NCBI GenBank assembly: GCA_029260765.1
Contig: JAJDCP010000079.1
Span: forward strand, 1 to 64,000
Direction: 5' to 3'
Source of the DNA: Planctomycetota bacterium
GTDB taxonomy: Bacteria > Planctomycetota > J058 > JAJDCP01
Length of the DNA: 64,000 bases
The notes beneath the pieces were generated by a model. That model was given only the letters and a program-made list of their open reading frames with translations, ran no database searches and was not told the origin of the DNA. Positions 16,660 to 25,998 of this stretch are shown piece after piece. The position numbers and the translations under genes are program-made. Position 1 is the stretch's first letter, and each line of letters opens with the position of its first letter.

Positions 16660-18003
16660 TCATCCGCACTTCGCGGCTCCCTTGAGTCCCGTTTCGCGCG
16701 AGTTGATCTTGATGAAGTTCTCTTCTCGCTCGAAGTGACCACTTCGGCCATCGACGATGTAGCAGTCTTTGCAGCAGTCGAATGGGTTGTCCGAACGAAG
16801 CCTTCTTCGGATCTCCGAATAGGTCTCGCTGTTCCAGATATTGGAGAATGAGTCTCGATAGACATTGCCGACGACAGGTCGTCCGTGATTGCAGCACGTG
16901 ACAACATTGCCGTCGGCCTCGATGTAGGATTCTTCCCACAAATAGTGGCAGTGCTTCATCCTGTCAGCCGAATTTGCTCGCCCGCATGCACTTTTTCCAG
17001 AGAGATCAAACGGCGGAGGTACGTTGAGTTGGATGCCACGCTCTTTGCTCTTCGCCACGGCGAGACTCAGGCAACGATTTGCCAGTTCCTTGTGGTAGAG
17101 CAAGGACTCGTTGATCAGTTCACTCTTGAAGATGACAACGTGAGCTGTGGAAATGTAGTCGGCACCGAGATCGGCAGCCAGCTCTACGAACTTTGGGAAC
17201 TCCTCGATGTTGCTACGCATCAAGACGTAGATAAACCCAACACTGCAATGCTTTCCGTCGGGGCTTTCTTCTCTGAGCTGTTGAAACCTTCTGATGTTTT
17301 TTAGAACTCGGTCGTACTTCGCTCCCGCCCGTATTTTGTTGTAGGTCTGTCGGTCAGCACCGTCGAAGGAGATGGACAGACTCACTCGGGCTGAGATGAG
17401 TTTGCGGATGAGCGCGTCATTGTTCAGGAGCACAGCATTGGTGATGATGGAAAGGACGACATTGTACTTTCTGACGAGCTCAACGATCCTGTCCAGATAC
17501 TTTGTCAGGAGGGGCTCACCATAGACTGTCAAAGACAGCACACCAAGAAATGGAAAAACCTCTTCAGCAACCTTTTCAAACAAGTCGGCGGGCATGGAGA
17601 TGTCATCCATGTTGCTGCCCGGCTCGATCTCCTTTTCGCACATGATGCAACGGATGTTGCACTGCCGCGTGGTTTCGATCGTCAACTTCCGGGGCATGCT
17701 GTACAGGCGCGCATTGCCGAGCTCTTTCTCCTTCTCGGACAGATGGAAATTCAGGATCTTGAGCAGCCTGGTCGCTGTGTTTCGGATCCTCGGGTCGCCA
17801 TCGAGGAGCACTGAGCGAAACTTCAGCAGGTGGGTGATTTTCTTGGAGAGGACGTTGGCGAAGAAGAAGTAGGTCAGGTTCTTCTTCGCGCTAGACAGGT
17901 CCTTTTGGTTGATTTCACGCAGCGACTTCAACGCTGTCTCCAGATTCCAATGGCTGCCCGGCAACAGTTTCTTCCAGCCCTGCAGGATTTCGACAGGTTT
18001 CAT
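16660..18003 (-). CDS. Radical SAM protein with SPASM-type C-terminus
   Basis: 447 residues from ATG 18003. The radical SAM motif is TRQCNIRCIMCEKE, followed by TVYGEPLLTKYLD and SFDGADRQTYNKIRAG. The C-terminal Cys cluster (ACGRA, KHCHYLWEESY, VVTCCNHG, FDCCKDCY) indicates a SPASM domain holding extra Fe-S clusters. Such enzymes modify peptides or sugars. The start at 18003 was chosen because the preceding in-frame residues look non-coding and GATCAGAGG lies upstream. Codon use is clearly more AT-rich than wzm, suggesting separate acquisition. It converges on the exporter operon. Confidence 0.8.
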   Translation of the reverse strand: MKPVEILQGWKKLLPGSHWNLETALKSLREINQKDLSSAKKNLTYFFFANVLSKKITHLLKFRSVLLDGDPRIRNTATRLLKILNFHLSEKEKELGNARLYSMPRKLTIETTRQCNIRCIMCEKEIEPGSNMDDISMPADLFEKVAEEVFPFLGVLSLTVYGEPLLTKYLDRIVELVRKYNVVLSIITNAVLLNNDALIRKLISARVSLSISFDGADRQTYNKIRAGAKYDRVLKNIRRFQQLREESPDGKHCSVGFIYVLMRSNIEEFPKFVELAADLGADYISTAHVVIFKSELINESLLYHKELANRCLSLAVAKSKERGIQLNVPPPFDLSGKSACGRANSADRMKHCHYLWEESYIEADGNVVTCCNHGRPVVGNVYRDSFSNIWNSETYSEIRRRLRSDNPFDCCKDCYIVDGRSGHFEREENFIKINSRETGLKGAAKCG

Positions 18004-18560
18004 TTTCGCCCTACACCTCTGATCAGAACAGAAGATCGCCTCAGGAGGCCGGTTGGAGTTCTTCGCTGTACCAGAAACATCGCGAATGGGTCCTGGAGCA
18101 GCCCTGTTACGGGTCGGCTTCAAGAGAACCTGCAGCGGGCACCGCTACGGGCTTGGTTCTGCGGTCTCTTGGGCTTGACAACGATGGTCGAGTCTCATGG
18201 TATGCGTTCTCGCTGGTTCTCGCAACGCCCAGATCGCGCCTTCTCGGCCTCGTTTCGGCGCTGGCGTCCCGGGCCACGGCAGGCTGAGAGTGCCCGGGCA
18301 TCGCCTGTGCGCGAAGATCAGCCGAACAACAGCGCAGCGTGGCGCGCAGGGCGTTCGAATGGAGGCCGTCTCCCGCCGGGTCTCCAGCGCAAGAGCGCGA
18401 TCTCGTTGGGTGCGCGACGCCGCGCCACTCCCCGGGCTGGATGGGGCAGGAGCAAGCTGTACAATGCGTCAGCAGAGCGTTGATTGCGTACCACACATCG
18501 AGCCCTACCAGGGCGCTGCGGGATCGAACGCCTCATCGCACGAACGCAACGGGGTGGTGG
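18004..18560. other. 557-base intergenic region
   Basis: It lies between the divergent radical SAM (start 18003) and C-methyltransferase (start 18561) genes. The open frames here lack RBS and domain similarity. It presumably holds two promoters; TTGACA at 18175 is a candidate -35, but its -10 partner (TGGTAT at 17-base spacing) is poor. Confidence 0.4.
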
Positions 18561-19790
18561 ATGGGCCTTCGGCATTGCAGGTTCTGTGAAGGGTCCCGTC
18601 TCTCCACTTTTCTCGATCTGGGTTTCACTCCCCTGGCGGATTCCTTTCTGCGAGAGGGCGCTCTGCACCGCCCCGAGACCTCGTATCCGCTGTCCGTCAG
18701 CTTGTGCGCGGATTGTGGAGCAACGCAATTGGATCATGTGGTCGCGCCGGAGGTCCTGTTCCAGCGGGACTATCCCTATGAGTCTTCGATCACCGTCGCA
18801 GGCCGTACGCACTTTGGACGGACGGCGCAGACCCTTGTGGAACGACTGGCGATCCCAGACGGGCAGCTTGCCGTGGATATCGGTAGCAACGTGGGGGTCC
18901 TGCTCGCGGCCTTCGAGAGGCAGGGATGTCGCGCCGTGGGCGTCGAGCCGGCGCCCAATATCGCGGCGATCAGCCAGGCTCGTGGACAGCACGTGATCAA
19001 TGACTTCTGGAGCCCGAGAGTCGCTCGCAGGATTGTGAGCGAAGTCGGCCTGGCCGCGGCGATCACAGCGACCAATGTGTTCGCCCACGTCGACGATCTG
19101 GGTTCATTCATGGATGGCATCGACCTGCTGCTGGACGACCGTGGAGCCTTCGTGATTGAGGCGCCGCACTTCTTGAAGCTGCTGCAGGGCCTCGAATACG
19201 ACACGATCTACCACGAGCATCTGTCGTACCTGGCGATCAAGCCCCTTGCGCAGTACTTTTCTCGCCGAGGCTACGAGATCTTCGAACTCGAAGAGATCGG
19301 TATTCATGGCGGCTCTCTGCGGATCTGGGTTGGGAAAAACGGCAAGCATCGGATCCGCCCAAGCGTCCAGCAGATCGTTGAGGCTGAAGAGAAGGGGGGG
19401 TGTTTCGATCTGAAGCGACTGGCGGGTTTCGCCGACGAGGTGCGCACCCACCGGCTCCTGCTCAACCGCCTGATCCGCAGTCTGAAAGCTGACGGAAAGT
19501 CCATCTGTGCAGTGGGGGCCCCCGCAAAAGGGATGACCCTGCTCAATTATTGTCACCTGGGTCCGGAGCTCATCGATTTCGTCACAGAGAAGTCGAACCT
19601 GAAGATCGGTCGCTACACACCCGGCATGCATCTTCCCGTGTTGACGGATCAAGCGCTTCTCGAGCGGAAGCCCGATTATGGGCTCCTACTGGCGTGGAAT
19701 TTCGCAGAGGAGATCATGGCCAACCTCTCTACGTACCGGGAGCGTGGCGGAAAATTCATCATCCCGATACCCAAGCCGACGATCGTGTGA
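18561..19790 (+). CDS. Sugar C-methyltransferase (Methyltransf_13/14 type)
   Basis: 409 residues. An N-terminal Zn site is built from CRFC and CADCG (residues 5-55) around LDLGFTPLADSF, which is diagnostic of the TylCIII/NovU-type family. The SAM domain has LAVDIGSNVGVLLAAFE, and IYHEHLSYL is the conserved middle motif. The C-terminal domain contains VGAPAKGMTLLNYC, typical of Methyltransf_14. The enzyme C-methylates NDP-keto sugars to give branched-chain deoxysugars, which fits the glycan locus. ATG 18561 was chosen from the MGLRHCRFC start; the RBS (GGTGG) is weak and close. Confidence 0.85.
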   Translation: MGLRHCRFCEGSRLSTFLDLGFTPLADSFLREGALHRPETSYPLSVSLCADCGATQLDHVVAPEVLFQRDYPYESSITVAGRTHFGRTAQTLVERLAIPDGQLAVDIGSNVGVLLAAFERQGCRAVGVEPAPNIAAISQARGQHVINDFWSPRVARRIVSEVGLAAAITATNVFAHVDDLGSFMDGIDLLLDDRGAFVIEAPHFLKLLQGLEYDTIYHEHLSYLAIKPLAQYFSRRGYEIFELEEIGIHGGSLRIWVGKNGKHRIRPSVQQIVEAEEKGGCFDLKRLAGFADEVRTHRLLLNRLIRSLKADGKSICAVGAPAKGMTLLNYCHLGPELIDFVTEKSNLKIGRYTPGMHLPVLTDQALLERKPDYGLLLAWNFAEEIMANLSTYRERGGKFIIPIPKPTIV

Positions 19791-19908
19791 GGAAGCCCGG
19801 CGCGAAGCTCGTGAGACCTGGGGAGCCCCTTCGAGCTGGGCTCGCTGGCCTTGCCACCGAGACTCTCACCCAAGCCGCCCGTGAAACCGGCCTTCGGGAG
19901 AACCTGCA

Positions 19909-21828
19909 GTGAGGCTTCGCGGCAGCCTGATCCGGATCCTTCTCGTCGGCATCGTGCTCTGGTTCGCGATCTCGCTGCGGGCTGACAGACTCTATCAGCC
20001 CGATTTCTTTACCGACGAGGCAGAGTCCACCACCAACGCCTTCGGAATCCTCGAGCACGGGCTGCCCGTCGACCACTATCACGGTCTTCCGATCTTCGAG
20101 AGCCCGCTGACGCAAACCTGGCCCGAGCACCCAGAGTATGAGTTCCGTGAGACAGTCTATTCGAGGCAGGGCGTAGGACTCGCCCACGGTTGGATTCCGC
20201 TCTACGCGATCGCCGCTTCCCTCCGGCTCGGCGATGTGCAACCTGTGGTTCCGTCCCAACCGCCGCGCGTGCTGCGCTCAGGAGCGGAAATCCGGCGCAT
20301 CAGCTTCCTGGCGAGGCTCCCCTCGCTCTGCTTCGGGCTGCTCTTTGCGGTCCTCCTCTACATCGCTGGCAGGACCCTGTTCGACCACGCGGTCGGATCG
20401 GTGGCCGCCCTTCTGGCTGCTCTGGCGAGCTCGATCGTGGCTATCACGAGCCAGGCCCGCTACTACTCAGCCACTCTCGCATTTGCCACGCTCGCTGCGC
20501 TTGCCCTCTGGTGTTTCGTCCGCCGCCCTCGCCTGCGGAGCGCCATTTTTCTCGGGCTCGCCTTTGCCATCCTCTTCTTCACGCATTTGAGTGCGTGCCT
20601 GGTGAGCTCGGCTCTGGCTGTTTCGTGTCTGCCATCTGTGATGCGCAAGCGCCACGGGCTGCGCCTGGCGTTTGTGGCGGGGCTTGTCTTCGCCCTACCC
20701 GCGGGCTGTTGGGTCGTCCGCTTCGGATTGCTCGATGGGCTGGGTTGGACCCCCATGGCTCTATCGAGTCTCAGACTGGAGGATCTGCTCCGAACCTCGA
20801 GTCAGGCCTGGGGGTGGACGGCGTTCCTTGGCGGCCACTTGCTGGTGGTGACGGGCTTGTGCGTCGCGAGGCGGCAGATCGGGCTCCGCAGGTATCGCCG
20901 TCTCTTCGCACACTCCTTCCTGGCCAGGTGGGTGGCTGTGAGCGTCATCTCTGTGTTCGCGCATCCTCTGGTCAGTCTCTTCTGGGGGCGCGTCTTTTGG
21001 ACTCTGATTCCTCCGGCGATCCTGATCGTCGCGGCAGCAATCGTTGCCGTGGCACCCGGGCGCAACAAATGGGGTGGCCTCAGCCCCTTGATGCTGGCTC
21101 TCGCTCTGCTCCTGGTCAGCGACGGCGGCAACCTGTTCTTCCGAGCGGATGTGGGGCGCAACGCCGAGGTTTTACAGGTCGTCGACTCTCTCCGGGATCG
21201 AAAGTTCGAGGCCGGCACCCGATTCTACGCCAACAACCACCACACTCTGGGTGTCTACACGGGCCTGCCAGTGCAAGCCCTGGCGCCCGTCCGCAAGAGC
21301 TTCCTCGAGTCCTACCCGGGTCCGATTGTGTACATCGAGTACGACCCCCTGGCCTTCTTCGTGAACACCACCTGGATCGTTCTCAAGTCCCGGTCGCTGG
21401 GGCTGTCCCCCTCGACCGCCGAGGCCGTAAACTGGACCCGGCTGCTGGAGAACGAGATCCCCCGGCGGCGTATCCAGGACCTTGGCGCCGTCACAGACAC
21501 GCCCGAGGCGATTCCGGCGCATCTCGAGCCGCTGGTCGCGGCGTTCTTCGAGATGCGGCGCGAGAGGGTGGTCGAGCTGGCCAGTTCCTTTGGTCCCGTG
21601 TTTCACGGACAGCCAGCGAGGAACCTCTTCCTTGTCTATTTCTACCGTTTCGTCGACCCTGAGTCGCGACTCGGCGTAAACCTGAATCTACGAGGTCGGC
21701 TGGAGGGTGCACGGGCCACCATCATCTCTCCGCGTTGGGTCGTCTACTCGTGTCCAGCGCTCGACCGAGGCAAGGGGGCGAGAGAATCGCAAGACATGGA
21801 GGAGACCGACGATGGTGGATCCCCGTGA
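19909..21828 (+). CDS. Polytopic membrane glycosyltransferase, GT39/ArnT-like (GT-C)
   Basis: 639 residues with about ten membrane segments. The first periplasmic loop has DFFTDEAESTTNAFG, whose acidic pair matches the catalytic position of GT-C enzymes (the DE of ArnT/PMT types). ITSQARYYSATLAFATLAAL is the later conserved helix region. These enzymes use a lipid-linked sugar outside the membrane. A ~200-residue soluble C-terminus follows (from DVGRNAEVLQVVDSLRDRKF). The start is GTG with GGGAG 8 bases upstream. It overlaps the next gene by 17 bases, implying translational coupling. Confidence 0.7.
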   Translation: MRLRGSLIRILLVGIVLWFAISLRADRLYQPDFFTDEAESTTNAFGILEHGLPVDHYHGLPIFESPLTQTWPEHPEYEFRETVYSRQGVGLAHGWIPLYAIAASLRLGDVQPVVPSQPPRVLRSGAEIRRISFLARLPSLCFGLLFAVLLYIAGRTLFDHAVGSVAALLAALASSIVAITSQARYYSATLAFATLAALALWCFVRRPRLRSAIFLGLAFAILFFTHLSACLVSSALAVSCLPSVMRKRHGLRLAFVAGLVFALPAGCWVVRFGLLDGLGWTPMALSSLRLEDLLRTSSQAWGWTAFLGGHLLVVTGLCVARRQIGLRRYRRLFAHSFLARWVAVSVISVFAHPLVSLFWGRVFWTLIPPAILIVAAAIVAVAPGRNKWGGLSPLMLALALLLVSDGGNLFFRADVGRNAEVLQVVDSLRDRKFEAGTRFYANNHHTLGVYTGLPVQALAPVRKSFLESYPGPIVYIEYDPLAFFVNTTWIVLKSRSLGLSPSTAEAVNWTRLLENEIPRRRIQDLGAVTDTPEAIPAHLEPLVAAFFEMRRERVVELASSFGPVFHGQPARNLFLVYFYRFVDPESRLGVNLNLRGRLEGARATIISPRWVVYSCPALDRGKGARESQDMEETDDGGSP

Positions 21829-22630
21829 GTTCGGAAGCACCAAAATCACGACCCTCCCCAATGGCCTGCGCGTTGTGCATCCAGGACCGTTTGAGGGAAC
21901 GCTGACGGAGTTCATCTATCGGGAGTGCTTCGTTGAGGACAGCTATCTTCGCTATGGAATTGAGCTGCACGATCGAGACTGTGTCATCGATGTGGGAGCC
22001 AACCTCGGCATGTTCGCCCTGCGTGTGCTGGCCCAGTGGCCTGAGCTGAAGGTCCATTGTTTTGAACCATCACCGACGGTCGATTGCCTGAACCAGACCC
22101 TACAGCTCAACGGAATGCAAGCCGCTGTCGTCAAGGCGGCGGTCTCCAATCGAAGCGGCACGGCGGATCTCCTCTACCTTCCCCAGGCTCATGGGGTGGC
22201 GAGCCTGCATCCGGATATCTTTTTCTCCAAATTGAGATCCGAGACCTGGTTCCAACAGCTGCCCGTAGAGCTCAAGCCCCAGTGGCTCGACGTACCACGG
22301 CTGAGGCTGACAGACTATCTGGCCGAGAAGGAAATCACGGAGGTACACCTGCTGAAGATCGACGTGGAAGGCCATGAGTTTCAGGTGTTGCAGGGGCTCG
22401 CCCCGACCGACTGGAGCAAAATCCGGCAGATTGCCCTGGAGGGGCACGGGAACACCGAACCTGTCACCCGCATGTTGAGAAACAACGGCTTCTCCACGAT
22501 CACCGTAGGGCCGCACCTTGGACTCACCGAGCACGACAACTTCGAGGTCTTCGCTTTCTGCGCCGACGCCTGGGAGAAGCGAGGCGAGCATCGGACTTTC
22601 CGGTGGCACCGCGGGCGCTTCGGCGGCTGA
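21812..22630 (+). CDS. FkbM-family methyltransferase
   Basis: 272 residues. The FkbM pattern is clear: DCVIDVGANLGMFALRVLA (motif I), VHCFEPSPTVDCLNQTL (motif II), and KIDVEGHEFQVLQGL. The family O-methylates sugars or other hydroxyls. GGAGGA lies about 8 bases before ATG 21812. It is translationally coupled to the preceding GT-C gene and probably caps or decorates the same glycan. It converges on the gene at 22681. Confidence 0.85.
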   Translation: MVDPREFGSTKITTLPNGLRVVHPGPFEGTLTEFIYRECFVEDSYLRYGIELHDRDCVIDVGANLGMFALRVLAQWPELKVHCFEPSPTVDCLNQTLQLNGMQAAVVKAAVSNRSGTADLLYLPQAHGVASLHPDIFFSKLRSETWFQQLPVELKPQWLDVPRLRLTDYLAEKEITEVHLLKIDVEGHEFQVLQGLAPTDWSKIRQIALEGHGNTEPVTRMLRNNGFSTITVGPHLGLTEHDNFEVFAFCADAWEKRGEHRTFRWHRGRFGG

Positions 22631-22659
22631 CGACCCTTCTGGGCCCTGCACATCCCTGA

Positions 22660-22675
22660 GCGTGGCTTCCCACGC
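22660..22675. terminator. Hairpin between convergent genes
   Basis: GCGTGG and CCACGC form a perfect 6-base stem around CTTC, midway in the 50-base gap between genes ending at 22630 and 22681. There is no T-run. It could act in both directions. Confidence 0.4.
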
Positions 22676-22680
22676 GAGAA

Positions 22681-24531
22681 CTACCTGATGGCGTAGATCA
22701 TTCCGGTGTCGAACGATGTGAACTCGAAGGAATTCTCGGTCGAGATCAACTTGAAGCCATGGCTTCGCAAGCGCTCTTCAAGCACTTCCGGCCCCCTATC
22801 ATGCCACTCGACCATGACCGTGTCGAAACAACCCAGCAGCTCTCCATCCTCAAGACTCTCGAGGATGCGATATTCGCTACCCTCGACGTCGATCTTCAAG
22901 ACTTTGCGATGGTCCGGGTAGTTTTGAACCAGAGGCCCCAAGGCGTCTTTGGCAGCACGAAAACTCACTTCTACCGCCTCCAACTGTTCATCGACAATCC
23001 CAAAGAACCCCTGATTCACCCCATTCAGACCATTCATGCTGTTGTAGGCTTTTGAGTACTTCATCTTCCTGGTCTCGGCCCGATCCAGCAGGCCGACGTC
23101 ATGTACCTCGATCTTCTCGGAGTAGCGATTCAGTGCGAAGTTCTGCTCCGCCAGCTGAACTGTATCTGGGAACAACTCAAAGGCGAAGACCTTGTCGACA
23201 TTCTTCATCCTGCTGAAGTAGAGGGAGGTCAACCCGACATTCATGCCCAGATCAAATACGACGGTGGGGCAGGTAATGTCAACGTGGTAGCACTTCTTGA
23301 TGAACACTTCACGGAAGACATGCAGCATGTTGGAAGCCGTGTAGAATATTGAAGTTCCATCGAGCGAGATGATGACTCGACCATCTCCAATTTGGAAGAT
23401 GCGGATGTCATGCTGATACATGAGTCCTATGAGCTCTCGATAGCCAGCTAACAGGTCAAGCTGTTCGGGGAGTTTCAGACTGATTTTGAGTAGCGTGAGC
23501 TCCAGTGTATTGCTAGACGGACAATAGCGAACCTCTTCCGGCGAGATCTGCAGCTCGAACAGCTTCATGGTGACGTCGTGACTTCCAGTCTTGGCCAGAG
23601 AGCTCTTGTAATTCAACCAATTGCTGATGTCTCGGGGGACGTCCAGCAATTGGTTGATCAGGTTCTTCTTTTCAAATGGAAAAGGGTCTTTCTTCCAGGC
23701 AAGAAGCAGTATACGAGGGATCAGTTGCCACTTTTCAGCCAGGCTTAGATCACTGGACTCCGTGCATGCCTTCGCCAAGTTGTAGCCAAACGTCAATCCA
23801 GGGAACAACTTTGGCGCAGCACCCTCCACTTTGATGGCGACGAGATTGCTCTGAAGTCTCGCGCCCGAGCCGCCTAGTGATTTCCTAAAGTAGTAGTTGG
23901 GTAGCTGTATGAAATATCCGACTAAAGATAGCTGACAAACAAAGGCGACATCGAATGCAAGACATTTCTGAAATGCAATCTTCTTTACATTACGGGCTCT
24001 CATGACTCCGTAGAAAGCATGGTTTGACCAGAGGATATTCTCGAGCACCTTCAGCATACGTCTCTGGGGCGATGGAATCCCGTGTGTGTCTATTTTCTCA
24101 TGTAGTGGGTAGAAGCGGTCATTGAGGACCATGGTGCTGTTCGTCATGCACAGCACCACACTGGGGTCGGACTCCAGGACTCTCACGCAGTCCTCAATGA
24201 AGCGAGGATGCCACCAATCATCGTCACAAGCCCACATCACATACTTGCCATGCGTCCTTTGCAGCAAGAAAGAGTGGTTCTCAATGATGCCGAGATTCTG
24301 ATCTTGTCGATAATAGCTGATACGCTCGTCGTGGCTGCGAGCCGTTTCGGCGACGGCTCGCACCTCTTTGTTGTCCGAACAGTCGTCCGAAATGATGATC
24401 TCCAGGTGCCTGTAACCCTGACTGCGTATCAACTCCAATGTGCGAGCCAGGCCTCTGGGTCGGTTGTAGGCTGGAATGCAAACAGAAACCAGCGGGTAGG
24501 AACTCGTTATCAACATTGCCGGTCCAGTCAT
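22681..24531 (-). CDS. Fusion of family 2 glycosyltransferase and FkbM methyltransferase
   Basis: 616 residues. Residues ~10-240 form a GT-A domain: VSVCIPAYNRPRGLARTLE, LEIIISDDCSDN, NLGIIENHSFLLQ, and a DDDWWHPRF metal site. Residues ~440-610 form an FkbM methyltransferase: TVVFDLGMNVGLTSLYFS, KVFAFELFPDTVQLAEQN and LKIDVEGSEYRILESL. The middle links them without a clear domain. A single protein could thus add a sugar and methylate it. The start is ATG 24531 (or 24516), both with weak RBS. Base composition is AT-rich compared with the upstream plus-strand genes. It lies 127 bases downstream of the next glycosyltransferase gene, same strand. Confidence 0.85.
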   Translation of the reverse strand: MTGPAMLITSSYPLVSVCIPAYNRPRGLARTLELIRSQGYRHLEIIISDDCSDNKEVRAVAETARSHDERISYYRQDQNLGIIENHSFLLQRTHGKYVMWACDDDWWHPRFIEDCVRVLESDPSVVLCMTNSTMVLNDRFYPLHEKIDTHGIPSPQRRMLKVLENILWSNHAFYGVMRARNVKKIAFQKCLAFDVAFVCQLSLVGYFIQLPNYYFRKSLGGSGARLQSNLVAIKVEGAAPKLFPGLTFGYNLAKACTESSDLSLAEKWQLIPRILLLAWKKDPFPFEKKNLINQLLDVPRDISNWLNYKSSLAKTGSHDVTMKLFELQISPEEVRYCPSSNTLELTLLKISLKLPEQLDLLAGYRELIGLMYQHDIRIFQIGDGRVIISLDGTSIFYTASNMLHVFREVFIKKCYHVDITCPTVVFDLGMNVGLTSLYFSRMKNVDKVFAFELFPDTVQLAEQNFALNRYSEKIEVHDVGLLDRAETRKMKYSKAYNSMNGLNGVNQGFFGIVDEQLEAVEVSFRAAKDALGPLVQNYPDHRKVLKIDVEGSEYRILESLEDGELLGCFDTVMVEWHDRGPEVLEERLRSHGFKLISTENSFEFTSFDTGMIYAIR

Positions 24532-24658
24532 CTTTGGCGAGCGAGGTGAGAAATGTGAGGCTTGGGCCTCTGTGGCCCTTTGACACGTGGGTCGTCCGCG
24601 GGCGACGCACATACAAGCGCAACTTTCGGCGGGCGAGCACTGCCACGCCAGTTCTGCT

Positions 24659-25579
24659 TCAGATTCCCTTGCCCATCCTAGAAAGAAAGAAGTCTCGTAT
24701 TGCCTTCAGGATCGCTTGCGCCACTTCGGGAGAGTCATCCTTCTCCTTCCAATAGCTTTCCAGTGCAATTCGCAGCAGATTCAGGTAGATTTTGCATCTA
24801 TCTGGAAAATCGTGGAACTTCATGGCAATGTAAAAACGGTTGCGATAGTAGTAGTAGTTGCGGAAAGGCGAAGGCGTGAAACGTCCTCCGCTGGAGCCGT
24901 ACTCTTTGTGATAGAGAACAGCTCGCGTTGTATAGTAGAAAGTCGCCCCAGCCCTGTTCAGGCGATCGAAGAGGTCGACATCTTCAAAGTAGATAAAGAA
25001 ATTCTCGTCAAATCGGAAGCCCCGCTCCAGCCATTGGCGATGCAGCAGAAAGCAACACCCGTCCGTCTGCTCGACCTTGTGGACTCCCGGAGGCACGTCT
25101 TTTCGATGCATTCCGGCAAAACGGTTGTGAAACATCAGCAGCTTGCGATCAAACTCCCCGGCACTCTGAATGACGGTCTGAGCATCGTGGTGCCATAGGA
25201 TCATGGGGCTCACGATTCTGTCAGGTGCCGCCTCTTGCAAGAGCGAGGGCAGGAACGGTGCTTCGATCTCCGTGTCGTTGTTGAGCGCCAGGAAATACTC
25301 AGCGCTGCTGTTGCCCAGGGCGTGCTCAAAGAGATCGTTGAAACCTCCGGCAAAACCGAGGTTCTCATTGCGGTTCAGGAAAGTGAAGCCGAGCTTGCCG
25401 CTTTCGGCGGCGAGAATCTCTTTGGTGCCGTCGCTGGAGTTGTTGTCCGAAACAAAGATATCGTCAACAAACTCCATCTCTGGCTGCAGGCTTTTCAGGG
25501 AGTCGATGGCATCCTTGCCGCCATTGAAGCACAGCATCAGGACGGCGACCCTCGGGAGGCGTTCAGCTCGTGCTGACAT
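24659..25579 (-). CDS. Family 2 glycosyltransferase, rhamnosyltransferase-like
   Basis: 306 residues. VAVLMLCFNGGKDAIDSLKSL, IFVSDNNSSDGTKEIL, NENLGFAGGFNDLF and FLALNNDTEIEAPFL are the signature of the GT2 rhamnosyl/galactofuranosyl-type group. FFIYFEDVDLFDRLNRAG gives the base-containing E-D-x-D motif. ATG 25579 was chosen because GGAG lies 7 bases upstream and the family motif starts soon after. It is cytoplasmic, and probably the first gene of a two-gene minus-strand unit with 22681-24531. Confidence 0.85.
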   Translation of the reverse strand: MSARAERLPRVAVLMLCFNGGKDAIDSLKSLQPEMEFVDDIFVSDNNSSDGTKEILAAESGKLGFTFLNRNENLGFAGGFNDLFEHALGNSSAEYFLALNNDTEIEAPFLPSLLQEAAPDRIVSPMILWHHDAQTVIQSAGEFDRKLLMFHNRFAGMHRKDVPPGVHKVEQTDGCCFLLHRQWLERGFRFDENFFIYFEDVDLFDRLNRAGATFYYTTRAVLYHKEYGSSGGRFTPSPFRNYYYYRNRFYIAMKFHDFPDRCKIYLNLLRIALESYWKEKDDSPEVAQAILKAIRDFFLSRMGKGI

Positions 25580-25743
25580 TGGGGCGCTCCGGCTAAGGAC
25601 GGGGAGGCAGCACATGCTCGGGGAGGGCGCGGGCGTCCGGCCTTCCAGCCAAAGAAATCGGGCGCCTTTCTGGCTTGTCAACAAGGGCACCCGTCGGCGA
25701 CAAATGGAGTATACGAAAGGACGATTCCCATCGGAAGGTGACC

Positions 25744-25892
25744 ATTCGCGAGAGATCGAAGCGGCCCACCTCGCGAATCCTGAGGGCCGTGGCCCTCATT
25801 CGGGGCCGCGAGCCGCGCAGCAGAGCTCGCGAAGATCCCCCAGGTCTGCCCGAGGGGGGCACCCCGAATGGCGGAAGGAGGCACAGGCCTCC
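25744..25892 (+). other. Multi-hairpin non-coding region upstream of the epimerase gene
   Basis: Within the 419-base gap between divergent starts (25579 and 25999) I see successive perfect stems: ATTCGCGAG (25744-25752) with CTCGCGAAT (25770-25778); TGAGGGC with GCCCTCA (25781-25798, loop CGTG); GGAGGC with GCCTCC (25877-25892, loop ACAG). The palindrome TCGCGA recurs at least four times across the gap. No coding signal is present. It could be a structured leader RNA, a small RNA or an operator array. Confidence 0.35.
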
Positions 25893-25998
25893 GGCACGTT
25901 GTCGCAGGCCGTCGCCAAGGCAGCGCTTGAGAGGCTGGAGAGACGCGCGCGGCCGGGCGCACCCTCGCGAGAGGTCTGCGCGCAAACAGGAAGGACTC

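Noticed and set aside
18175-18203. TTGACA plus TGGTAT at 17-base spacing upstream of the C-methyltransferase
   Set aside because: The -10 matches only half the consensus and lies about 350 bases from the start codon.
20190-21662. A 490-codon plus-strand frame inside the GT-C gene
   Set aside because: Arg/Pro/Gly-rich shadow of the hydrophobic protein in another frame.
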